Assembly: GCA_043228905.1 (NCBI GenBank) | Contig: JBHGNT010000004.1 | Span: 6,758,001 to 6,822,000, forward strand | Length of the DNA: 64,000 nt | Direction: 5' to 3' | Source: Azolla caroliniana | Taxonomy: Eukaryota > Polypodiophyta | In this document: piece by piece, positions 33,937-46,200 of the stretch | Position numbering within the stretch: the first letter of the stretch is position 1 | Layout: each line of letters begins with the position of its first letter | Translations under genes and position numbers: made by a program | The notes under the pieces: generated by a model | What the model was told of the DNA's origin: nothing | Seen by the model: only the letters and a program-made list of their open reading frames with translations | The model's database searches: none

Positions 33937-36774
33937 ATGAACACACAAATGGGTAGCTCGCTCCCTAGCGAAAAGCTAGACCAGAGCAATTATTCATCTT
34001 AGGAGTACAAGATGACCCAATACCTCGTCAGCCAAGGGTATTGGAGCTACATCAACGACGCACTCGAGGACAAGCCCGACAACACAAACGCCAACTACCC
34101 AACGTGGGAGCAAGGAGCGATTCGGGTAATGTATTGCTTGGCAACATGTGTCCACGACCATATGCTTAGCCACATTCGAGACGCCAAGATGCCTAAAGAG
34201 GCGTGGGAGAACTTAAAGAAAATGTTCGCCACCAACACAACCGCCCGCAAACTTCAACTCTGGCAAGAGTTGAATAACATTCGGCAAAAAGACATGTCTG
34301 TGTCGGACTACACCGCCAAAATCAAGAGCATTTGTGACTCGCTTGGCTCCATCAACATCAACGTCGACGAAGACGAGATAGTTCAAGTATGCTTGGGCGG
34401 CCTGACACAACGATTTGATCCACTACGGACGACAATCTTGGCGAGAGAAAACCCTCATTCGTTCTTCGACCTCCAATCGATGTTATTGGTTGAAGAAAAC
34501 CATGTCCGAACCAAAAGCAAGGCACCAGAAGGAGAAATGTTCTTCTCGAATTCGGACGGTGGTCGAGGAAGAGGTCGTGGCGGTAGAAGAGGAAGCCATC
34601 GAGGAACCTTCGAAAGAAGGGGGAGCTTCCAAGCCGAACAAGGTCGGCAAATGAGGCCCACAACTTGCAATTATTGCGGCAAAATCGGCCACTATGAGGC
34701 GAAGTGTCGGAAGAAAAGAAGCGAGTCGGCGTCGACAAGCCGACAACTCACAAACTACGTCAACAACTCCGAATACAAGGATTACGGCGAACTATTCGTA
34801 ATGCGGCATAAAGCGAACTCTATGACGGCTTCCGATTCCGCAAGCATCTCCAATCCGGAAGACGTGTGGTTCGTAGATTCCAGCGCCTCACATCACATGA
34901 CATCCCACGAAGAGTGGTTTCACGATTTACGAACGCCGGATCGACCCGGCTTTATAGAGACGGGAAACGACACCACGCATCCCATTCGGCACATCGGCAA
35001 TGTCCCATTTGGGAAAGAAGGCGAGCAAACTTGCATCAAGAATGTCTTGCACGTACCCACAATAACAAAGAATTTGGTCTCGGTCGGCCAAATCGTGGAG
35101 CAAGGCATGCAAGTCCGCTTCACAAAAGAAGGATGCTTCATCAAGAAAGATGGTCGAGTCATAGCTAAGGGGCGGAGAGAAGGCCGAATGTTCATCCTCG
35201 ATTCGAACGAGGTGAAATCGGCAATGTACGCTAAAGGTCTCAAAAACAAGACGAACATCGAGTTGTGGCACAAAAGAATCGGCCACATCAACCTCCAACG
35301 GCTCCGAGCTATGCAAACAAAGCGAGTCGTCATCGGACTTTCGACATTCGAGTCGAAACGAGTTGACCGAGTATGCGAAGCGTGTCAACTCAGCAAACAA
35401 CATCAACTCCCATTCCCGAAGGAGAGCCACGCAAGCAAAGGCCTCCTCGACGTCATACACTCGGATGTATGGGGACAGGCTCAAACGCTGATGATCGGCG
35501 GATGCCGATACTACGTAACCTTCATCGACGACTACTCGCGTTACGCGTGGATCTACCCGATGAAGAAGAAGAGCGAAGTGTTCTCCCACTTCCAAAAGCT
35601 CAAGGGGCAAGTCAAAAAAGAAACCGGTCGGCAAATTCAATGCCTACGATCGAATGGAGGAAAGGAGTACTTCTCCGACGAATTCACCTCCTACCTCCAA
35701 AGTGAAGGCATCCGTAGAGAATTCTCATGCCGACACACACCCCAACAAAATGGAGTCGCCGAAAGGAAGAATCGGCAAATACTTGAGGTAGCACGTGCCA
35801 TGATGCATGAGAAGCACATGCCGAATTTCTATTGGGCCGAAGCGGCATCCACGGCCGTCTATCTCATGAACCAGTGCACCACCAATGGAGTCCATGAGCT
35901 AACTCCATATGAGTTCCTCATTGGAAGGAAGCCGATCCTGTCGCACCTCAAGGTGTTCAGAAGCATTGCGAATGTACGCATCCGGAACAAACAACGACAG
36001 AAGCCTGACCCAAAGTCAGAGAGATGTATTCTCGTAGGATACTCATCTGAGAAGAAGGCGTACAAGTGCTACAACCCGTCGACGCGAGAAGTTCGCGTAG
36101 GTCGAGACGTAGTCTTCGACGAGTCCGCATCCTGGTACGCACCAGAGACAACTACGACTCTGACTCTGCTCGACCCGGAATCCGCCGAACAAGAGGTAGA
36201 AGATGGAGATCGCTTTGAACACATGTTCGAAGAAAGTCCGATTACGGCAAAGCCTAGTGAGCCACAAGAGCCCCCACGCGACCCAAGCACGTCGCAGCCA
36301 AGTACAAACTTGGACAAAGGCAAAGGTAAGATGCCCGAATACGAAGTCAATCACCCCGACAACAATGATTCGGATAGATCGGCTCCCTCACTAGACAGTG
36401 AGTTTGGTGCACTCATCATGCCTACACCCGGAGTAAAGAAGGCGCTCACATCGGCGAGCAAAAAACTTCGACGCTCATCTAGAGCAAAGAACCCTGTCAC
36501 TCAGCACAGCTACAACGAGTACATGGCCCATCATTACGCCTTCGCGATGAAGGTAGCGTCCGAACAAGAGCCCAAGAGCTCCACCAAAGTGGCTTGTAAC
36601 CCACGATGGGTGGAAGTAGTCGACCTTCACCCACACACTACAAGCCTTTGTCACTGGCTTGAGGGGGAGGAACCGAGATTGCCACAACGAAGAAAGCCGA
36701 AGGTCGGACGGAAGCCACACAGAAGCCGACATCGAAAGCCGGACAACGCCGGATGTCGAACGCCTCACACTTGA
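33937..36774 (+). pseudogene. Copia B gag-protease-integrase polyprotein, one nonsense codon, no RT
   Basis: The family start ATG is at 33937 (MNTQMGSSLPSEKLDQSNYS). Codon 22, Trp in relatives (SSWEYKM), is TAG at 34000-34002; the frame is then open for 920 codons from the Met at 34012. Domains counted from 34012: gag 1-170, zinc knuckle CNYCGKIGHYEAKC at 219, protease active site WFVDSSAS (Asp289), pre-integrase LWHKRIGH with EACQ, integrase core with HSDVWG, FIDDYSR and NGVAERKNR (the three acidic residues present), then the acidic linker. After NPRW the family similarity stops and an Arg/Pro-rich tail of about 70 residues ends at 36774. Long open frame suggests recent activity or recent origin. 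Confidence 0.9.
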
Positions 36775-36775
36775 G

Positions 36776-36787
36776 CTTGAGGGGGTG
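36776..36787 (+). promoter_or_regulatory. Copia B polypurine tract
   Basis: TTGAGGGGGTG immediately before the 3' LTR, where plus-strand DNA synthesis starts in copia elements. Confidence 0.8.
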
Positions 36788-37215
36788 TGTTGAGAGATCA
36801 AGCTCAACTTAGTTTAGTTAGTTAGTCAACAATGTAACTTCGTAGTTACCTAGATAGAATCTAGTTAGAAGTGTTGACTATAACGCCTTAAATAGGACCT
36901 TGTACTTAAGTGGGATATTCTAGATCCTCAAATCCTAAGTACATTTAATATAGGACTTATACATTAGTACCTATATTCTACTCACACATGTGCACCTTTG
37001 CACATGAGATGTATATATACCTCATTGTGGGTATTTTTGTATTTGATGATGTTTTATGATATACACTCTAGTTTACTCATCCCCCATCTTGTGTTGTTCA
37101 TAAGTATATATATATATCTTCCTCTCACCCACACATCACATAATCTTCCGCTTAACTTAATCACATAATTAGGCACTAATTAACCCATACTTAATTACTT
37201 ACCTAATTCTTAACA
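36788..37215 (+). repeat. Copia B 3' LTR (428 bp)
   Basis: Begins TGTTGAGAGATCAAGCTCAA and ends TTCTTAACA; followed at once by the CCCCA duplicate. Confidence 0.93.
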
Positions 37216-37220
37216 CCCCA

Positions 37221-38616
37221 TAAGGGGTTAAATAGTTACAAAAGGGTAGATACATAGGGGTGCAAGCCCCTTTGTCCATCAGCACGGCCATCAACAACCT
37301 CATTATCAGCAACACGATCAGTAGCACGATCAGCAACACAATCAGCCGCGCAATCATCAACATAATCAACAACACAATCAACATCCTCATGATCAGAAGC
37401 ATTATCAGCAAGAGGATCAGCAACCTCGTGATAAATAGGAGAATATGTTGCAACATCGTGGCCATCGACATCACGATCAGCAGCAGGAGAGGCACAGTCA
37501 ACAACAGGAGAAGCTCGATTTGCAACAAGATGGCGGTGGCGACAAAGCGTTGGAGCAAAAAGGAAATGCCATCGCAGAGAAGGAGCAAGGACTCGAGAGG
37601 TGGAGTGAGTCCTTTTATAGCTGAAGACACGGTTTTGGAGCACGCCAACTCTTCCCGCTTCTCCAATTCAGTTGCGCAACTCGTTGCTCAACGTCATTCT
37701 TTAACACCTTCTAACCCATTCATACCTATTCAATTCATACCTATTAACACAAGACAAAGTGTAACTAATAGTTCTCAACTAACTTTAAGTCACCCACATA
37801 TAGGTTTCACACTAGAAGCATCACCTAATATCAATATATCCTCTTCTCCACTCGATACTTTCCCAACAAATGAAGATTTTGATGATCAACCGCAACCAAT
37901 CAAGCAAAGATTTCGTAATATTTACGAAATTATGGAAGCCACACGTCCATTCGAAGCACTTATGGCCAACTTGGGACTGGAGCCTATTGACGAGTTTGAA
38001 GATGATGACGGTGATATTCCACTTGAAGACATAAATCTCACTCCAAAAGCAACCCTTAATGGTCCCAAGAGTGAAATGTGGAAGTCAGCAATGCAAACGG
38101 AGATGGATGCACTCATGTGAAATGGAACATGGACTTTGGTGCCACAACTGAAGAATCGCAATGTCATATCTAGTAAGTGGGTGCTTACAAAGAAGAAGGA
38201 TGCACATGGTGTAGTGACGAGATATAAAGCTCATGTCGTTGCTCATGGTTTTTCACAAATTCCTAGCGTGGATTTTAAAGAAACATTTGCTCTGACACTA
38301 AAAAGGTTCCATTACGAACCATGCTTGCTTTTTCGATCGGATTTAATCTCGAACTTCACCACTTGGATATTGAAACCACATTTTTACATGGTGACTTAAA
38401 TGAAGAAATTTTCATGCAACAACCGTCGTTTTTTGAAGATTCAAAATTCCCAAAGTATGTTTGTAAGCTTCATAAGTCATTGTATGGTTTGAAACAATCT
38501 CCACGAATGTGGCACCACAAGCTCCATACATTTCTTATGTCTATTAATTTTTGGCGTCTTCAAGCCGAGCCAAATCTTTACATTCGTAAAGAAGGAAGTG
38601 ACTATTTAATCATTGG
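37221..38616 (+). mobile_element. Copia C: fragment with reverse transcriptase N-terminal half
   Basis: Host DNA of copia B's insertion continues here. From about 37860 the frame reads IKQRFRNIYEIMEAT, then KSEMWKSAMQTEMDALM, a TGA at 38118, NGTWTLVPQLKNRNVISSKW, YKAHVVAHGFSQIPSVDFKETFA, and after a frameshift near 38312 LHHLDIETTFLHGDLNEEIFM and KSLYGLKQSPRMWHHKL up to 38616. This is copia RT up to just before the YVDD box, where copia D was inserted. The RT does not resume after copia D. It is another lineage than A, B and E. Confidence 0.85.
37280..37624 (+). other. Gln/His-rich open stretch upstream of copia C RT
   Basis: In one frame the 115 codons are dominated by Gln and His (QHGHQQPHYQQHDQ, NHQHNQQHNQHPHDQ, HRHHDQQQERHSQQQEKLDL), with two internal TAG codons and a TGA end. 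Other frames through the same DNA are Ser/Thr- or Ile/Asn-rich, as expected of a CAA/CAC repeat. It may be the low-complexity part of a decayed element protein. I recognise no family. Confidence 0.4.
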
Positions 38617-38983
38617 TGTTGTAAAACAATAGCGTGCGGAAGCAATAGAAAACCGAACACAGAAACGTAGGTTTAATGGCGAGCTTAGGATATACACAGT
38701 ACGCGGGAGAGAGAGAGAGAGAGAGCACGCAGAAACTCAATTCAAAATAATACTCAATCTGTACATGTATCTGTTCAGTGAACACTTTTATACAAGTCCA
38801 TACAGACTTACAGAAGTACGGTGTACTTCAATGCTCACACAAGCGTCTGACACTAACTATGAGACATTAACTACCTAGTAGTCTAGGCTGCTACTAGGCT
38901 TCCGGTTACTTATGGATCCAACTAACCGGCTCATTTGCTCACCGGCTCACCGATCCGGATCCGGTTGATCTTGTAGCTCAACA
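38617..38983 (-). repeat. Copia D 3' LTR (367 bp)
   Basis: On the minus strand starts TGTTGAGCTACAAGATCAAC at 38983, directly after a purine tract, and ends TTTTACAACA at 38617. It holds a (GA/CT)n run at about 38704-38724. Confidence 0.85.
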
Positions 38984-38995
38984 CTCCCCCTCAAG

Positions 38996-39595
38996 CTCAA
39001 CTTGAGGTCGGATCGTAGTGTCAGTCTCCATGGCAGCCGATCCTTCCACCCAGTTGCTTCTGGTGTCACTCCGCCTCGGTCGCGCTCCTCGTCCCGTCCC
39101 ATCCCGTCCCGTTTGTTGTGACCCTTCTATTTCTACGCACTTCAACCTCCTCAGTCGGCTTGTCTGCTCAACATGCCCAAATCAGCTCCCTCGCTGTCGT
39201 GACTTTGGCGCTTGTCGATTCGCCGATTCCTTCGTGTTGGCGTCAACTTTTGCTGCCTTCTCGTCCTTTCGGCCTTGAATTGATCTGGTTCCTCCGAATC
39301 CGTCTGTTGAACCGAATCAATTGTCTCTGATTCGTTCCAGCTCTTGTCTAAACCAATCGCTCCCGATTCGTCTTCCGGTTCCAGGCCCTTCACCACATCG
39401 GACCATGTCCGGGTCTTGGCCTTCTTCTTTCGATCGACTCTGCCCTTCTTGACTCTACCACCACTTCCGCTTGTTCCGACTTGTTCGGATGTGTCAACTT
39501 CCTTTGTCGACTCGGCTCCTTCCTTCTTCTTGTCTCTCCCTTTATCGGTTCTTCCCTCACCGGCGCAATCAACAGTTTCTTTGACTTTGCCCGTT
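38996..39595 (-). other. 600-bp segment between two identical polypurine tracts of copia D
   Basis: CTCCCCCTCAAG occurs at 38984-38995, next to the LTR, and again at 39596-39607, right after RNase H. The DNA between them is additional compared with copia A, B and E, and is open in the Pol frame for three quarters of its length. Confidence 0.65.
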
Positions 39596-40080
39596 CTCCC
39601 CCTCAAGTGTGGCACATCGAGATGTTGAACACCAAGCATTTCGATGAAGTGTTGCAACTTGTCTGATCCGAGCAGTTTGGTGAAGATGTCGGCAACTTGC
39701 CGATACGTATGAACATACCAAAGTTCGACTTCACCGCTCAGGACACGCTCACGCACGAAGTGATAGTGCACTTCTATGTGCTTTGTGCGAGCATGGAATA
39801 TGGGGTTCTTGGCGAGCTGCATGCTGCTTATGTTGTCACAGTAGATCAGGATCGAGGTCGGCACCTCGATCCGCAAGTCTTGCAACAGTTGTCGAAGCCA
39901 AATGGTTTCACAGGTGGCAACGGTAGTGCCCCGATATTCAACCTCAGTGCTCAAAAGGGCCACTATGGGCTGTTTTTTGCTACTCCAAGCAACAACCACG
40001 CTACCAAGGGAAAACATATAGCCGAAGGTGGATCGGTGATCCGATGCATCGTCGGCCTAGTCGGCATCGGTGTAGCCGAC
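39151..40080 (-). pseudogene. Copia D RNase H with a charged C-terminal extension
   Basis: RNase H motifs: YTDADWADD near 40060-40085, [72 protein letters not shown]. Normal copia Pol stops near here, at the purine tract. Here the frame runs on through HLRG, encoded by a purine tract-like CTTGAGGGGGAG, for about 140 more residues rich in Lys, Glu and Ser ([20 protein letters not shown] and [11 protein letters not shown]) to a stop at 39151. The extension matches no domain I know. A frame break separates it from the RT at about 40080. Confidence 0.75.
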
Positions 40081-40245
40081 TAGCTCTTCGGTTATACCAT
40101 GCCAGTATAACAATCATCAGTCCTTTGTGCCGCTCACATATCGCAAAATTCGATGCGCACACGAAAGGTGCTCCACGGTCGGCTTCTGCATATATTGGCT
40201 GACCACGCCAACCGAATAACTGATGTCGGGTCGGGTGATTGTCGA

Positions 40246-43200
40246 GTGTTTGTGAATTCGCAAATTCATGGATTTTGGCTTCAAAATGGCATCCCAATGG
40301 TAAAATTTGGTGTGCGATCAAATGTTTTGGTTTTAAGATTAAATTTTGGTCACTTCAATCACAAATTTTGGTTTTATGGGATTAAACCAGTATAACTCGG
40401 TGTAAATTCATAGAATTGGATTTTAAGGTGACCTTTCAATTGAAATATCTGATATATAATATAATTTTGATAATTTAGTTTGATTTATGATGTATTTTGA
40501 AAAATAAAAGTGGTAAAAATTGGTCCAAATAGGTACATATATAGTGGCATTATGGTAAATAAGTTTAGGTTTAAGGGTATTCTAGTAAATAGGGCTTGTA
40601 GATTTGAGTGTATAATTACTTTATAAAGTGTATTTTTTTGGACATAGGGGTAGTTTGGTAAATTTGGAACTTCCAAGGGCATTCTGGTAAATAGACGAAC
40701 TTCCAGGGGTATCCTGTTACTTTTCCCTTGTGGAAATAAGGAGGTAATTTAAATAAATGATGATGATGACGATAGTGTCAACAAACATGGAAACAGTAAC
40801 AGAGGAAGAGAAAGATCATGATTTTTTCGTCAAGAATCTTATATTCTAAATAAAACATACGTCCTTGGGTGACAAATCATCACTTGGAGGCTAACTCTTA
40901 CATAGGAACCCCTTGGACTCTCTTTGATTCGGTGCACATAGGCATGTGTGTGACATAGAAAGGAATTCATAGATTGTTAGTGATATCTAGACCTATTATA
41001 TAAACCGCTAATCAAGATTCCATAACATCATTGGATGTCTCCTATCTATAGTGGGGTGCATTAATGGGGACAAATTATGTAAAAAAAATGTGTAAGAAGA
41101 TTTTATTTCTTATCATGTGTCCAAATTGCATAATACTAAGATCTGACACGATTGAGTTACAATCTACGAAAATTTTCCTCCATGGTATTATTTTCTTCCT
41201 AACATAAATGGACACGTAATAAAGCAAAGGAAACACAATCCCTCAAAATGAGGAGATAGAGCAAACCCACAAGCAACCGATATCATTACATCGATATCCA
41301 AACAAAAAAAAGGAGATTAGAAATTCATCTTTCCTTCAGAAAAAGAAAGAAGTGAGAATCACAAATTCCATTTTTATTACCAGCTTAACAAATCCTAAAT
41401 GGCACCACCATTTGGGTAGGAAGGATATATCATATGATAATGTAGATAGATAAACAGATAGATAGGTATGGGCTTTTACAAGATGATTATCTTCATAATG
41501 CAACTTGGTATACCCATGACAACCATAAATTGAGCATAAGAAACAACACCCCAAGGTTCATCTCGCAGTACGTTTTTGAACAAGAAACCAAAGAGGATGT
41601 TACATGCCATCCTGGTACATTGCATTGTGAGGCAACCTTCACTACATGTCTATCTGGGAATATGGTGCACATTAAACACCCCATGTCAACACAAGGAAAC
41701 AAGCTAATGTTGCTATAAAAAGGGTGACAATTATTATATGTTTGCAGTCTATGAACCATAAAGACTTGCTTAAATACAATTGTTCTACAATCTAGGAATG
41801 AACGATTTTCAAATGCAATGTTTTCAAATTAGGGGAGGAAGGAGAGTGAAATGTGGAGATATCAAATATCAAATACTATGTTACTTTCGAAATTCTTAGA
41901 CTAGATTTCAGTCTTGTCATGATTGTTTAACACCTTCTTTCCTTTTTCTATTTCATTTCATTTCGCCCTCCATGCCACTCATATATTATACGTAAACCGT
42001 ACCAAAATTTATGACTTAGTAGGATAATATAAAACAGTAGAGGAGCAAGTGTGAATAGAACAAAAGTCGAGAAAAACTGAAAGAGTTGGATTGAGTAATC
42101 AATTAAAGATTAGGTAAGGCTACAAAACGAGGCTATTTAGTGTGTTATATAAAATGTTAACTTATAACGATGGGTAAAGATGTTGTTACCTATGGAGACT
42201 ATCAAACTACTTGAAAGGAGCTATTTTCAATAGACATAGGATGACACAAGTTTAATAATGAACATAAATATATATACTTCTAATTATGTAATATGAGACT
42301 ATCTTGAAATCGTTATTAAATGTCAAAGTTCCAACCAACGGTGCAACCCCTTCTCTTCTCAGCGACAAAACATATAACATTGGGAATATCCTTTTAGGGG
42401 ACACTATTTTAGGCACATACATAAAATATATTAACATATTTCCGAGGAGTTCTGGATCAAACTACCTCTCTCTTTCTCTCTCTCTCTATATATATATCGT
42501 GATCAATGTGATCATCTTTATAATCTTTAAGGTGCCCTAAAGAGTTATGGATATGAAAATAATTGAATTGGTTATCATTATTTTGATATGCTCATGAGCA
42601 TGCCAACCACTTCTTCCGAATAGATATAATCATGATTTTGTTTCGCACCATTTTGACATTGGTTTATCTCATTCGATTCGAGAATAGTGAAGGAAAACAA
42701 GTAGCACTCACAAATATAGCCTATACAAACAAGACACCACGTGCAAAGACAACATGGAGAGTGACCTCTTGTTTGTAAATGTATCAATGAATTGACATTG
42801 ATAAGACTATTACAATTTACAAATATGTGAATCGTGATTATTAAGCTTGGTATCCAAAAATCTTCCTATTTCGAGACTTGAAAAGTGAAGCAAGAAAAAC
42901 CTCAATTAAACTCCACTTTCATATCCTGACACGTAATCTTTACGAAAACATTCCAAACTCAAGCCTCTCAAGTCGTATGGAGGTGGTGCTAGTAGAAAGT
43001 GATGTATACAATAAAATGTATGTGGTCGTATATTTATATAGTGTAAAAATCATAACAAGCTAGGCAATGAAGATAGTGGGAGGGGGCTGAATAAGTTTTG
43101 AGTCAGCATCGTTTGGAAGATAGCAAAATGAATGTCATCTTTGACAAGCCACAATAACAAACCTCACCAAGTTATAAAACGAAATAAAGCTATTATGATG

Positions 43201-46200
43201 GGAATGTGAAAATGTAAAAGAAAATGTTGGGGAGTATGCCATTAAATTATCTTACCTTCGTCATAAACTTCAATCCGCTTTCTATTAAATCCTCTTCCTT
43301 TTACATTCTTTGATGTTGCTTTCTACCCAGGGTTCAATATGAAATGGTAGGGTCATATGAAAAAAGATTATTATTTGCTTAATGCATTATCTCTCAATGG
43401 TGTGATAAGTATCAGAGGACTTCATTTTAGCATTCATTGCATTGGTGCATCAATATCTTAGTGGTAGTACAATGTTTGCATTTACGATCTAGTGAAGTAG
43501 ATATCCCTTTCTCTATTTAAAAACACAATATGGTTGATTTAATAATATCCCTTGCCACCTCCCCTATAAGGTGAACAAAATATAGTTGGAACTAGAGAAT
43601 TAAAGAATGAAGCCATTTGTCACATTCACAATCTAGTGAGATAAGTGTGATTATTGATGGTTCAAAGAACCAAAACTCAGATAAAAGAAAAAGTTTGGGA
43701 TTAGGATTTAACTTGTTGAGCTTGGGTGGTATAATGACTAGAAAAGGGAGGGGGAAGAAGAAGGCTATTAGCACCTCTAAAGAGGCAAATGCCATATATG
43801 AGGCCAAATGTTACACATCTTATAGTTTGTTTGCTTGTCACATAAATGAAACTAGCAAACCCTAAATTATATATCTTATACTAAACCAAGAAGGCAAGAT
43901 TGGCTAACTTCACCCATCCCAAATGCACATGGGATGCCTAGTCTTATTGTATTGTTGTGGTTGAGGAATCACACATATATGTCATACATAAGATGTTAAT
44001 CCATGTCTATAGGGATGATTATGGTGGAGGAAAGTGAATAAGGTATAGTGTCAACCTCATTGGATGGGGTCTTGAGGTTTGTAAAAAGGAAAAAGGTGGA
44101 AATGGATAAGAGTTTGGAATAAAAAGATAAGAAGGAGACGTGGATCGAAGGATTAGGCTTGACCTTATTTAATTCTATGATAAAGTTATCTATTTGCTTT
44201 ACTAACAAAATGTTGCATGGTTGCGACATATATGTTCTATGGGTTTTGCACCTGTTGTATACATTTTTTCAATGAATTTAGGATGCAACATTGTAAATAT
44301 AGCAATTTTGCCACAATCTCCAAATCAACACTTCTATATAATATGACATGATTATTCATGTTGTGGAGAAAATCTCAAGGGAACGTGTGCCTCTTCCCCA
44401 TAAACTACACGTGTTCTTGCTTACACACCAATCACTTTTGTATTTATTCTCCCATGTTCGTATTACCTAAGAGTGATTGCACATGTGTGCCTCCTCTTAT
44501 TGTTTCATCATCTTTCTTACTCTCACCCATTTCACATGATTACTTTGTAGGTTTTTAACAAGCCTTTCTATTCTCGCCCATTTGGTCAGATAGCTTGGAC
44601 ATGGACACATCTCCATGTTTTATTGAAATTTCCAATATTTGGACCCAAATACCTTTTGGCCAAAGAAAAAAAACTCATTTAATGATTCCGGTAAGGCTCT
44701 AGGATGTCCTTCGTGTTCATGAAATCCGATAGTACTTCAACATGCACTCCATGAATATAAGGTGTGCCTACATTTTTACCTCTCCTTACCTTCGCACTAC
44801 AAAGTAAGTGCTCAAGTTGTAGCATTTCCTCACAGTCAATTACGATTGCCCCCTTATCATTTATGCATGCATTGATGCGGCAACTTTATACAAGTGGAGT
44901 CATGAAACTAACACTCTTTTAATAAAAGTGAAACAACTTGTATATGGGGGGGGTGGGGGGGGGGGGGTACTATCAATAATATCCCTCCTATTTTGCGGAG
45001 TAGAGAAATGGGCCTATAACTTAATAAAAAGGATAAAATACATGTAATGCTAGCAAGTGATTATTGTGAGATATCTATGATTATAATAAAACAAATAACA
45101 ATAACCTATTAAGATTATAACACATCTTGATTAGATCAATCTAATTACTTATAATACAACTTGGTCAGTTATGATGCATCCTTATTAGATTGAGCTTAAT
45201 TCTAATGCAACTCGATAAAGCAACTTAATTGTGTCAAACTAATTCAATGTCACAACCTAATTAGAGTAACCAGTTAGTTCACCTAAGTAACTACGGCATG
45301 TTTTTCGACATATGTGGAGGAAGCCATGTCCTCATTGTTAGTAACTCCTTGACTTGTTTCTTTTCCATATTTCTCACATTATTTCTAAACAACCCAAAGG
45401 GAGGCGACATTTTACCATTCACAATCTTTTTCAATATTTAGTGGAAACAAGAAAGCTCCAACAAAATTTCTAGTTTAGCACCAAATCATTAAGCGGAAAT
45501 GGTATGGAAGATGGTATACATAGGATGATAGGAAGTACTATATTTCCAGGGACACCATGTCGTAAAACACATTTAGGAGACATAATCTTCAATGACTTAA
45601 CCATAAAAACGACATGGTTTTGAAAAAGATATATATGTTAACTAAATTATAAACCAATGTTGCTTTTATGGAGGGCATTCTTGAACTTGCACACGTTAGA
45701 AAGGTTGTTTGCTCTAATCCGAACTATTCCAACTAACGTTTTCTTTATTTTAAGAGCAAAAAGGCAAATGAAATAGGATAGCTTGAAACTGGCTTCGGTA
45801 TAAACACGAATGAATACATGAACAATTTTTTGTCGTATTTTTGAAATAACATAAACAACTTGGGTACTTTTTATGTGTTTCCTTAATATATGGATATACA
45901 CACACATTACATTTTTGCATCATCGTATAGGGGAGAGAAATAAGTTGCTTCTTATTTTATATGTATTTTGTAAATCAACAAACATTTGTTGTTTCATGCT
46001 TAAAACACACCATAGTTTATAATGTTTGAAAACCACTAGGAATGAAGGATTTGTCATGTTTACAATTTCCATTACAACCTTTGTACGAAGCTTATGGTCG
46101 ACAACTTTATGGCATCATAAGTACGAGATTCTATTGTTTTAAATTTGAGAGATGAGTTGGTTCACTCAAGGAATTCAATTGTTTTTTCTCGTGGGGGCAA

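Larger units (their letters stand above)
33322..37215 (+). mobile_element. Copia B: structurally complete LTR element lacking RT and RNase H (3.9 kb)
   Basis: Two LTRs (33322-33766 and 36788-37215) frame a primer binding site, one long gag-protease-integrase frame and a purine tract. The insertion is flanked by CCCCA on both sides (33317-33321 and 37216-37220), a 5-bp target duplication. In place of the RT and RNase H that should follow the linker, the frame passes from ACNPRW (where RT begins in relatives) into unrelated out-of-family sequence and ends 14 bp before the 3' LTR. The deletion was therefore present before, or arose without disturbing, insertion. The element would need RT in trans. 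Confidence 0.92.
38617..40245 (-). mobile_element. Copia D: truncated copia 3' part with LTR, inserted into copia C
   Basis: Minus strand, from right: end of RT (TITRPDISYSVGVVSQYMQK at about 40175-40240), RNase H, a 600-bp extra segment, polypurine tract, and LTR. Nothing of gag, integrase or most of RT is present: the right edge at about 40245 runs into non-coding DNA. The left edge TGTTGTAAAAC at 38617 abuts the broken copia C RT frame. It is a 5'-truncated or deleted copy. Confidence 0.85.

Noticed and set aside
43592-44229. Frames on both strands in the 43.6-44.2 kb stretch as a possible gene
   Set aside because: Short, no motif, no matching splice partners; composition like surrounding AT-rich DNA.
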